64,000 bases of DNA, from positions 11,931,501 to 11,995,500 of the forward strand of contig NC_079880.1 of assembly GCF_029227915.1 (NCBI RefSeq), read 5' to 3'. How positions within the stretch are numbered: position 1 is the stretch's first letter; each line of letters begins with the position of its first letter. The DNA comes from Hydractinia symbiolongicarpus (taxonomy: Eukaryota > Cnidaria > Hydrozoa > Anthoathecata > Hydractiniidae). Below are positions 47,601 through 58,443 of this stretch, piece by piece. Position numbers and translations under genes: made by a program. The notes beneath the pieces are model-generated. The model saw only the letters and a program-made list of their open reading frames with translations, was not told the DNA's origin and did not search any database.

Positions 47601-50600
47601 AACATGATTGGTGTTGTTGTTTTTCTGCGTTCTGGTTGGATGGTGGTAAGTACTTATTTACTTACAGGTGGTTCCAGAATATGGACATCTGACTAATTAT
47701 ATTTTCATATTTATGTAATCATGGGTTTTAAAATTTTTGTTATTTGATTTTTAGTAATTTCCTTTGTTGTTATTTTAGGGTTATGCTGGGACTGGCTTGT
47801 CTCTGTTAATAGTATTAATATCGTTCTTAGTTGCTTTGGCAACTGTCATGTCTGCAGTTGGGATATGTGACCGTTGTCATATCGGTAAAGGCGGTGTTTA
47901 TTTTATTATCACTCATGTGCTTGGTGGGCGAATTGGTGGAGCTATCGGTCTCTTATATTGCATTGGTCATGTGAGTACTTTTTTTAAAATATAACCAGAA
48001 AACTAACTGAAATTTATAAGATAGATTTGCAGAAGTTTTGTGTTATTTAGGCTACTGCTACTGCATTATATTGTACTGGGTTTGCAGAATCTCTAGTTGG
48101 CTTAATAAACTGGAACGAAGCATGGGCAATACGTATTGTTAGTATCATAACGTTATTTATTTTGCTTGGAATTGCTATATCTGGTGTGAAATGGATTATA
48201 CGTTTTCAACTCATATTAATTGTGATATTGGCTGTCGCCATGTTGGATTTCGTGGTTGGAACAATAGCCCAGGAGAAACCAGGTATGCATAACAGAGTTG
48301 TTATTAGACCTTTAAGATTGTTGCATTAGCAATAGATAATATTTAAAACTTACGTTAGATCTAGTTTAAACCAATATGGGTTATCTAACATTATTTGGCA
48401 GTAGCTCACACTCACCATTAAATGGAGCTGCTGAGTATTGGATTAATAACTCTTCTCCATTTTGTACCTCTTGCGTCTTTAAAATAGTTTTTTAATATCC
48501 AAAACAATATTTTTCTGAATTACCAAAATCACACTCATCTTTTTCATTTGTCATTTTGAAAACTTTGCAAAAATGAAAACAAAACAAAAAGCAAAAAACA
48601 ATTTGCATGATTTGATAAGTTATAATACAAACGATACATGGAAGGTGACTTAAAGGTACTGTCTAGTAAAAATATAATAATAAAAAAGTAGCCTGAATTG
48701 AATTCAACTTTTCTTATTTGTTGCAAAAAATATAAGTGATTATATTTCTTAAGTTTTACAACTCGAATAACATTTCCTTTATGTTTACAAATTTTTCATA
48801 TCGCACATTTTCGAAAGCAAATTTATACCGAAGCCATTCTACATGAAAGGGAGGCTAGAATTATATTTTGTTGTAACGTAAGCGTTGGGTTCTTAGCGAA
48901 TCAAACAGCATCGTGTGATGGTGAAATGAAAAAATCTGACGCCACATGTCAAGTTGAATTCCTTGAGAAATCTGGTAATCATTTTTCGTAATATACCAAA
49001 CTATCAACTGTTGTTGTCATATTGTATATATATTGCACTCCAGAAAACCGACCAGCAAAAGGAGAAATTATGAAAAATGCAATAAAATACAAACGCATTA
49101 ATTAATTTGTGTTTTATGTACCTTTTATACTCCTTTGACAATTATCAACCTTGTTCCCAGTACCCCTATCTATTACCAAAGCTACCTCAATTAGCAAACA
49201 ACACAGCGAACACTTTTTATAACGTAATGCTTCGAATAAACGCCCCGTTCTATTAAACTCTCCCCTTGATGCCCCCAAAAATGTCAAAAATGAAATAAAC
49301 GCCCAGGTGTTTATTCGAAGCATTACGGTATGTATATTTTAACCAATTGCAAATATTTGAAAAAATGTGCAACCTCGTTTCCAGTACAGCTTTCTGTTTA
49401 TTTTTTAATATAAAAAAGTACCAAGTGCAAGGTTGGTTTTTAATTTACAATCAAATATTTTCTTCGGCAACTTTATTTGTCCAAAAAAAATCAATTTCAG
49501 GTATTTCTTCACCTTTTTTAAAGTCGGTATACACCTGATTCGGACTTGGAGATTCTCTACATGTCCTAGACACAACACGATGGTATCACTCGACGAACGC
49601 CTTTTCCTAAGTAGTTATGACCAAACTAACAGAATTGGCAGCATGCCGCATATTGATAAGATCTAAAAATATCATCCTCAAATAAGATTGGAAATACTAT
49701 GGCAACAGAAATTTTAAGAGTGCTAGCGACTTACTTGTTAGAAACTTCATCCTATTTTTAAGTTCACAGCTTTTCAGATTGTGAAGAGCAATTCTTTAAA
49801 ATACCAATCGCGTTGATATCTTTGTGCTCTGTTATACATTTCTTATCTAAAACACAATAGAAATCTTGTACCCAGGAGCTAATTTATAATATAACGTAAG
49901 GTCAAATTATATAGGTACCCTGTAGCTGAAAGTATTTATAGTGTCCACCTCGTTACAACAGAAGCACTCAACAGCTGAAGGCATCGTCTCGTACTTTTCA
50001 CACAAGCACCACTCACTGACATCTATCTATGTGCGAAAAGCAGTGGGTGATTCTAGTGCGTCTGCTTCATCGTCATTATAAGAGGGAATTTGTTGTTTGT
50101 TATTGGGTCGTTCTGGTTTAAACTGAAATCCAATTATGTTTACACTTCTTTTTGTGAACATGGTTGATAAACTTAAAAAAATTCTGTTGGAATAACATTA
50201 ACTTTTTTTCTTCATTTCTTTTTTTGAACGCGCCAATCTCTACACAGGGGTAACCCAAAGAATACGTCATTGCATAAATTGCGCATATTAATGTTTTTAC
50301 CCAGTCCTTTTTCTGTGTTCAAAGTTCAGTAAAGATGGCGATGGAGAATGGCATGGTCAAGTAAAAAAAAATTTAGTTTAAACTTATGAAAGACATTTTT
50401 GGTTGTATTTAAATGCTTTTTTCTTTACTTTTGTACTAAGGTGTAAGTAATATCAAGTTTTAATGTTTTACCGGACAGTACATTTAAGTTCAATAAATGC
50501 ATATAGTTTAAGATCAGAGGATGCTTTTAGTTAGTATATTTTATTATTATATATTTTATTTTAATTTTTTAATTTAAGTGATACGCTATTATTACTTAAT

Positions 50601-53600
50601 TCATTTTATTGAAAACTCCCACCCAATAATCTGCCCTTAAATAGTCCAGGCACAGAATTTTAAAATTCTTTATGCGTTACTAAAAAAGGTAATAGTTTTT
50701 AGGTAGAATGTAACTATATATTGAGGGGAACAATAAGAACGGATATTATATATTGGTATTATTTTCGATATTACCATACCTATATTATGATATTATATTT
50801 GGTTTCCCTTCTCCTGAAAACCATCATAAACACAGCACCTTAAATACAGCACGGATGTGCCATGATAAACTATTATATATACATAATACCTACCATCTGG
50901 ATAAGCTATCTGTTGACATCTCTAATATATTGTAGCATGTAGTGTAGTGGATTCGTCTACGGCTCCCAGTTCTGGGTACCATGGATTAATCCCTGCTGTT
51001 GCTGTCATGCAATGTGTTAGCAATGCACAAAGTAGTTATATCTGTAATGACGATACTGATTATACTCACTCGTCATGATTTGAAGATCTGACTATACTCT
51101 CAAGAAAATGCACATGTTGATATGTCATGACAAACTATCATCTACACAAATCAAATCTTGTCATTGAGTTGGCATTTGAACATAATGACAAAAAAATAAG
51201 TTTTAATCTTTAGAAGCAGGCTTCACTGGATTCTCAAATTATAATTTTGAAGAAAATTTAAAGTCAGAATTTACTGATGACGTATCCTTCTTTGTTGTAT
51301 TTGGTGTGTTCTTTCCTACTGCATGCGGTGTATTAGCTGGTGTAAATATGAGTGGTGACTTGAAAGATCCAGGACAAAACATCCCAGAGGGATCAGTTGC
51401 AAGTCTTGGAGTATGGTATGTTTTAATTTGTAATGTGTTTTTATAATAATTCTCATCTTCGTGGTTTTAACGAGTCATTATCCTGATTTTAACACGTTCT
51501 TCTCATGTGCCGTGATTTTGACGTGTTTTTCTTTAATATAGGCTCTTTCCGTATTGTGTCCTTATCATAACTTTACCATAATGTTTTATTATTTATTTAT
51601 GTTTAGTGGAGCATTGTATACAATTATTGTTTTATTTCTTGGTTCAACTTGTTCAAGAGTGGCTTTGCAAAGTGACTATATGATAATGGAGAAAGTAAGG
51701 ATGTGTTTCTCTAATATTAAATTCTCTTCTTATTTTTCAGTGTTGAGAAAAAGTTGTTCACATGTACCATTTCAGACACAGCGATTCTGCTATGTCATTG
51801 TTAACCTATAACTTATTTAGATTTCTCTGGTTGGGGCATTGTTTATTTTCGGTTTGTTTGTTGCATCGCTTTCATCTTCACTGGGTGGCTTGGTTGGTCC
51901 ACCAAGAGTGCTGCAGAGTATTGCTGAAGATGATGTTCTACCGATTTTAAAACCTTTTGCGAAATTAGTAAGTTGGTTATTTTATAAATGGTCTTGTGGA
52001 TGGGTAATTTTTGAGGGGGATGGTGGAGAGTAACATGAGATCGTTTAGGTATGTTGTAACTCTATCTTTCCGCACGTGCAACTTGTTTCCCGAAGTATAT
52101 CAATATTTTCCTTATGAGGAAAATCATTTTGTCCAAGCTTTGTGCTGCTAAAAGTTGTGCTTTACAATCAACAAACTGTCAATTCTTGGTGGCCTAGGTG
52201 GAAACCCCAAGGCGTACTCTATTTTTAAAAGGGAATGCTATCTGTCAATTTAACAGAACAATGTTTTTAGTTTTTGTTTACATTGCTTTATCTTTCCCAT
52301 ACAAAAGGTTTGTTGTGGTTTATATTTTTTAAAGTTGATTTTCCCTTCCAACAGTTGCTTTGTAGGAGGTTAGTTGGTTGTGACTGGGATAGCCACTGTC
52401 GCCACTCTACAACCATCATGGGGTTTATTGACAATGTTGGGTGTCATGCATATGCAGGCCTCAGTTAGCCTGGTTTTAATATTTCTCTTTACAAGCTGGA
52501 TTAGGTGACTTGGTAGTTGATATTAATTTTCTTCTTTACTTTTTTTATAGCAAGGTGTCAATCAAGAGCCGCGCAATGCCACGCTGATTGTATCCTTCAT
52601 CGCTTTGATGTTCATATTTGTTGGCAACTTGAACACACTGGCTCCTATTGTGACGATGCCATTCCTTGCCACATATACTGCTATAAATTATTCATATTTT
52701 GCCATGGCTATGAGCTATGATATTAAGAAAAAGAACGCTTTAAAAAGCACTCCTTCGCTGTATTTAAAAAGACAGAACGGATTTAGTGAAAGCACTCCTC
52801 CTCCGTATTCTAAAACACACAACGGTTATGGTGCGTTATCAGATAGCGTCGTGTCTAAAAAGGAGAGCATAGTTAATACTATGATTGTACATGAGAAGGA
52901 GAGTTCTCAAGAACAAGCAGTCAATGGTGATGTACCAACTGAAAACGCTCCTCCACAGGCTGTGAAGTTATCAAATGATTATAATGAAAATACAGAAGTT
53001 GAAGTGCACCCCAGTGAGTTTAGGTTTTATTAATGATGTAATATTATTTGTAGCATGAGGATCCTATCAGATGACGGGTACCTTAAACGTACTGATTTCG
53101 CGGATACAAAACTTTGCGATTCATTTGCGAGTTTTCTGAAAAGTAGTAAAAAAAATAGGAAAACAGGAATTCATCGTTTCAATTTAGTGAAATGAATCAT
53201 GTTGCACTAATTTCATCTTTTGTTTTTCTGTTAAGCAAATCTCATGTATTTATTTTGGAGACATGTTTTCACAATTTTTAGTGACAAGGCAAGATTCTAG
53301 TCGTGATATAGAGTGGATAGAAGAGAAGCATTCAAATGAGTTATATGCAAAACTTTGCAATCGTTGGGTATCGCTGATCGCTGTAAGTAACTTGTCTTAT
53401 CAAACCCATAAATTCAAAAAATTAAAACAAAAAAAATAATCTTGGAAAATTATACTTTCGTTTAAAACAACCAGTGAAAGTCTTGAAACCTTTCGATTTT
53501 TTTTTGTAAGGAGACGTGTTTTTTGTTATGAAGTTGAAGGTGAAGAATTTGGTAATTTTTAAAATTCGAATGATTTACACTACACGCTTTTTTTTATACA

Positions 53601-54885
53601 AAAATTCTAACCAGGCTGGTCATTATTCTTATTTCTCCGTTGCTCTAATCAATAGACTTATTGTTTTCAAGTTTAACTATATTGAGGCCGACAACTGTAC
53701 TCATGTAGGGAGCTATCAACGTTCTTCTTACATCCTACTAAGCATCTCGTTAAACGCCTCCCCTTTCTTCATTTTGCAGGCATTGGTGTGCATCTTGTTA
53801 TCGTTCAGCATTAGTTGGGTGTACGCATTAGCCAACTTGTCGGTAACGTTACTACTCTATGTCTTCATCAGTCAAGCAAGATCGGGTTCAACACCAGGAG
53901 TATCAAGTGATTTTCATTTCGGTCAGTGGCTTTGCTCGATATTCTCAAGAAAAAAAGACAGGTGCGTGTTTTAGTTTACTGACAGAGTCAATCTTCCACC
54001 TTCCCTACGTTTCGCATACCTTTTCCCTTATAGGCCCATGGCTTTTAGTATTTCGAAAAACTGTTTAGTGTTTACACTGGAAATATTATTTTAAAAAATA
54101 TTTGCCTAGCGACTTGACAGGATCTTAGATTCAAAACCTTATGCAGGATTCGTACAGGCGAAGATGGTGCAGTGGCAGCGCTGTCAACTTGTAAGGTGTC
54201 AAGTTCGATTTTTCACTCCGGCGCACTTTAAAATTTTAATTCACAACCAATTTGAAACTATCTACTGACCACCAGTTGGCTTGTGTGACAGGCAAGCAAG
54301 TATAGAGCAATGCTATACGTATCTCTAGCGGATAATGTAACTCAGTTACCGTTGGAGAAGAGCCAACCGTTAGGATGAAATCCCCAAGCCCGTTAAAGCT
54401 TACCCTTATTTACTTACCTATAACGTAAAATAAATTGTCATTTTTGCAAATAAGAGAAACACCTACAGAAATTGAGATTTTTTTAATATTGATAAAATTT
54501 CATAGTTTCTATTTCTAACAAGACTAGAATAGTTTTGAGTGTTTCAGGAAATTTTTTTGAAAGCTAGGAAAAATTCTCTGCGCAGTACTCCCTTCAGAAC
54601 CTGAAAACGATTGATTTGTGTCCTGGCCTTATGGCTGCATACCTTGCCTTATAACCGATGAGTTGGGTATTCCTCATACCTTGCCTCACAGACGTTCTTT
54701 GATTTATATATTCTTGTTTGTGTTTTCTTTATAGTGACGAGAAGAAAGAGCACGTGGTTATACAGACAGATCAAGTTCCATACGGTATAGCTATGTATCA
54801 AGTAACGCAAGATAACTCCGACTACGAACATCGCGATAGGAAACACTTGGCATCTTTAATTAATAAGCCGGTACCGTATCATTAG
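41688..54885 (+). CDS. SLC12A8: Solute carrier family 12 member 8
   Basis: Twelve exons: 41688-41876, 42755-42830, 47578-47645, 47779-47970, 48051-48282, 51214-51415, 51607-51694, 51821-51967, 52551-53013, 53282-53382, 53780-53961, 54735-54885. They sum to 2091 nt and encode 696 aa (human about 714). The N-terminus is hydrophilic; the transporter core runs from about residue 74 (LLFGTWDGVFTTCVMNMIGV) to about 435, with IGKGGVYFIITHVLGG, GFAESLVGL, ISGVKWIIRFQL, LDFVVGT, FGVFFPTACGVLAGVNMSGD and GPPRVLQSIAEDDVLP. A polar cytosolic loop (about 440-585) and a last hydrophobic segment with a polar tail (ending INKPVPYH) follow the SLC12A8 plan. Other SLC12 members are cation-chloride cotransporters; mammalian SLC12A8 has been reported as an NMN transporter, which is debated. 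Intron 2 holds a LINE, intron 5 a SINE and a MITE. Confidence 0.94.
46647..46778 (+). other. PHD-like zinc finger inside the LINE ORF
   Basis: Pattern C-x2-C-x10-C-x2-C-x4-H-x2-(Y)-x14-C-x2-C lies between the RT core and the C-terminal segment. It fits the C4HC3 order of PHD fingers except that the Cys expected two residues after the H-K-K spacing is Tyr in this copy. The finger would bind nucleic acid or histone tails; its role in the element is unknown. Confidence 0.6.
47452..47476 (+). repeat. (GAT)n tail of the LINE
   Basis: About eight ATG/GAT trinucleotides right after GTTAAGCCGA. RTE-clade elements end in short simple repeats instead of poly-A. Confidence 0.85.
49223..49330. mobile_element. 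108-bp fold-back MITE in SLC12A8 intron 5
   Basis: Left arm CGTAATGCTTCGAATAAACG and the same arm inverted at 49306-49327 (GTGTTTATTCGAAGCATTACG) form a 20-bp near-perfect stem around a 60-bp loop. Confidence 0.85.
50935..51155 (+). repeat. tRNA-derived SINE family 1, longest copy
   Basis: Begins GTAGTGTAGTGGATTCG (A box), CTCCCAGTTCTGGGTACC, decayed B box GGATTAATCCC, then the family body (CAATGTGTTAGCAATGCACA, ACTCGTCATGATTTG). In SLC12A8 intron 5. Confidence 0.85.
54160..54418 (+). repeat. tRNA-derived SINE family 3
   Basis: A-box-like GGTGCAGTGGCAGCG and B-box-like AAGTTCGATTT are spaced as in a tRNA, then a body ending GAGCCAACCGTTAGGATG...ATCCCCAAGCCCGTTAAAG and a TTAC-rich tail. The 3' part recurs at 17607-17682. 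Lies in the last intron of SLC12A8. Confidence 0.75.
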
Positions 54886-54932
54886 CATTGTTAATCAATC
54901 GGTTCCGTATCTTTCGGTTAGACGATGGTAAT

Positions 54933-54938
54933 AATAAA
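54933..54938 (+). terminator. Poly(A) signal of SLC12A8
   Basis: AATAAA 48 nt after the stop codon. Confidence 0.6.
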
Positions 54939-55648
54939 ATTGATAAATTATATAGTTAGTCATTTTAAAAAAGTATTTTTTGAGTTTACCTCTAGATCTG
55001 TAATAATGTATGAAGATTTGAACTTGCGCAGTACGAAATCGATGAAACTGGGAAGTATTTTAACGGAACGCCTTTTCTTAGCGTCTGGAAATACTATTTT
55101 TGTGTAAATAAATTTTGTGGTCGTGAATTACGCGAATATAAATATATACGAAGTGTCACCTGTAAAAAAATCTTAAAATTTTTGCCTCCTTTTTTTTGTC
55201 TATTTGTTTTGCGCAAATTCACGACCGCGAAATACAATGGCCAGACCTTTAAAATATCCTTATTAACCTAAAACAGGGACTAATTCTTTACCAAAATATT
55301 GATTCCTGACCTGCATTTCTTTCCAGGTTATTATTTTTTTTTAAAAATAGATTAACCAGAATGAAATCAAACACAGTTGAAACGTGGAATGGTTTTTTAT
55401 CTTCTTAAATTTAGGACCTAAAAACAAAGTGGACAATTTTTAATGGCTGATGAGCTTGTATTAAAGGCTGGCGCAAATAGCTCAAGATAGAAGAGGACAG
55501 TTTTCTTATTTATATGGAAATAAATTTTTTTTCAGTTTGCACTCTTAAAAAGTGATGCATTACTATACATTATTATAAAGGCGCATTTCCCGCTCAAAAA
55601 ACAAAAAAAAAAAAAAAAAAAACAACGAAAGAATCAGAAAAATAATAT

Positions 55649-55741
55649 TGCTGCAATCTGATTGGTTATATTGCTGTAATCTGATTGGTTATATTGCTGC
55701 AATCTGATTGGTTATATTGCTGCAATCTGATTGGTTATAAT
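55649..55741 (+). repeat. Four 23-bp repeats with inverted CCAAT boxes
   Basis: Unit TTGCTGCAATCTGATTGGTT plus ATA, four times in a row. Each carries TGATTGG, the reverse complement of a CCAATCA box. This could be a cluster of NF-Y sites or only a minisatellite. Confidence 0.85.
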
Positions 55742-56404
55742 GCTAATTTTTCTTTTGTTATGTTGGAAACGAGCCTTTTAGTTCAGCAATTTATTTATTT
55801 ATTTATTATGTACAAAATTGGGTTTATATCTTGGTGTTCTTTTGTATATATTTTAAATAACATAAATCATAGAAAGTATATATATATGTCTGTGGATGTG
55901 TACACGAACCTACTTTTCAAATGTTTTGTTCCTGTTGCCATATCACTTAAGAAAACAGTCTCGTTCCCAGTACCATATATTTTATATCGTCTCAGGTGAC
56001 TTAGTTTTGAGACAGTCTTCTTCGAATTTCGTTGCCAATAAAAGTTGGTGGATATGGAACACGTTTGAATTTTTTTCTTTTGTTTTTTTCTTGTCTTCTG
56101 CTTGTAATCTTTTGATTGTTTCTTGTACTGTTTGTGGTTTTCATCGAGTTTATCATTCACCTTTAACATTTCATTCTTGCAAGAGAAATTTTCTCCGCTT
56201 GTATGGCGAATGATATATTGTTACGTTTAGTTGCTTGGTTAGGTAAAACAAAAGTTGTGAGTGTTTTTATTTGTTTATATGCAAAGTATTTATTTGTTTT
56301 ATAACGCGGAAATATACACTTCTATAGTCTTGGATTTTTTGCGTCTGATTTTGAACACACAAACGTAATTTGCGCTCATGAAATCAGACGAATATGGAAT
56401 ACCT

Positions 56405-56582
56405 CGGTTTTAATGCGTGCTATACATTTTGCAACATAAATCATCACGGTTTCGATGCTTACATTACATTTTTTGCGGCGTAAATTATGGCGTTTTAATG
56501 CGTGCTATACATTTTGCGACATAAATCATCGCAGTTTCGATGCTTACATTACATTTTTGTGGCGTAAATTATGGCGTTTTGA
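56405..56582 (+). repeat. Two-copy 88-bp tandem repeat
   Basis: TTTTAATGCGTGCTATACAT and CGTAAATTATGGCGTTTT recur in order at an 88-bp interval with few differences. Confidence 0.9.
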
Positions 56583-57462
56583 AAATAATTTGATGATTTG
56601 GCAGCCATTTTAATAATTTCTATCGAAATTTTCGGACATTTTTCTTAATGAAATTGTTTTTCATGTGTTCCCTGTATTTTTTGTATCGAATTTGAAACGC
56701 ATCAACAGATATAAGGTTTTTATTCCATTAAACAATTCAAATTCAAATTTGTTTGTATGGATTATTTTTTTTTCACATTTTGCAACAATAATTATTGCGT
56801 TTCCGTATGTGTTCAAAAATTAATGAATCACGATGCACCATAATCGTTAAGTTGTCCCAAAATGTCCGCTTAAAGGAAGTTTCACTGTTTTGAATACGCA
56901 AAATCTCAGTCACCCAGTAATATCTATTTTTATCCTCCTAGCAGTAATGTAATGTTTTGATTTTGCGATGAGAACAATGGGCATGCGCACTCATTCCAGT
57001 CGGTAGAATACATAAATGACCAAAGATAAAAATATTGTTCGCCTATAATTGCTAAAACTTTAAAACATTTTTAAATAAATAAATTTCATGTCTTTAATGT
57101 CTTTTCGATCGTGTACTTCCAGAAATCTGTACGGTCCTGTTTTTTTACCTACAAGAATGTGTGCTCATGTGCAATAATCCGCAAAATGTTGTAAAACGAT
57201 TATAAAAGTTGCAAATCATCACACACGACGGTACCCCCACCTCCTTAAATTCTAGCACTCATCCGTGTTTTTATACATGCCGTTGTTACTCAGTAGCAAT
57301 CACAAAAACTTTTCTGTTTTTAGGCTTCCCTAGGTTTTTGAACAACAGCAACACCTGCATGCGGATTCTTAGGTGTTTTTGAAACGTGAAAAACATAAGG
57401 CTAACACTGACAAGTTTGCAACCAGGCCCCACGACCACGTTGAACATTACCACTGTATCGCA

Positions 57463-57530
57463 ACCTCGATCCCAGGGCTTTTTTTTCTCTTTTTGATATA
57501 AGTGATAGCGATATCAAAAAGAGAAAAACA
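57463..57530. mobile_element. CCTCGT-type MITE remnant with long hairpin
   Basis: CAACCTCGATCCCAGGG is followed by a hairpin with arms TTTTTCTCTTTTTGATAT / ATATCAAAAAGAGAAAAA around a short loop (57483-57528). The opposite CCTCGT end is not seen. Confidence 0.6.
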
Positions 57531-57660
57531 ATATCACACGAAATATGAGAATGAAACTAAAAAATCGTAAACTTGTAATATTTCTGATAATATAAAAATA
57601 AAAATAAAATATATATTGTGACAGTACATAAAGGGTAAAGTGAGAGAACTAAACATCACT

Positions 57661-57735
57661 AACCCAACCTCGTCCCCAGGGTCTATCACTGTCGATATAA
57701 AGCAATAAAAGACCATGAGGACGAGGTCGCACACT
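57661..57735. mobile_element. Short CCTCGT-type MITE
   Basis: CAACCTCGTCCCCAGGGTCT and AGACCATGAGGACGAGGTCG are inverted ends around a 30-bp centre. Confidence 0.7.
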
Positions 57736-58443
57736 CTAAATTGTGAAAATATTAAGTCGTAGCAAAATAATAAATTAAAAAATATATATGTTTTTACATT
57801 CTCAAAATTTGTTTCCACGAGTTTTGAATATGTGATCAAGCGAACGAACGAACGACCGTGTTATCTCTCTCTCACACAGGCTTTAATAGTCGATAGTAAG
57901 CGAAAACAACCATTTCGACAGTCAATATTTTTGTTACTTTATAGATAAAACAAAATAACTCAAATATATGGCACTGGAAAAATACAAACACACAAATGAA
58001 ATATACGTTTGTGAACTTTTCATTCTTTGTCATTTACACATTACAACAAAACCGGAAAGCAAGCTCAATAAACCAAAATTTGACAAGTTTGATCTTTGAG
58101 TAATGCGTGAAAAAGCAGGGTCGAGGCAGGCTATTCTGTAACACATGATCAATAATTATTTAAACAAAAGAACAGTTAAAAATAATTATCTTTTGAACTA
58201 ATCTTTAAATCCAAAAGGCAAAAAGAGATAGGAATACCGACGGGACATTTGACTATAGCTTAAAACAAAAGCCTCGATAGAAATATACCGAACCTGAAAT
58301 TCTGAATTTCTGCCCATACATTATAATATGCGTTTATTTTTATCCACATTATTCATTTATTCTTGGAAACGTTTTATTCCACAGGACCAGACCCAAACCC
58401 ACAAACCACATCACATTGGGAGTAGAAGATATTTTTTTTTTAT

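Larger units (their letters stand above)
54960..58430. other. Intergenic stretch between SLC12A8 and the LRMDA-like gene
   Basis: No gene recognised. It holds the two tandem repeats and the MITE ends listed separately. ORFs near 55.7-56.2 kb overlap on both strands without any signature. Confidence 0.5.
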
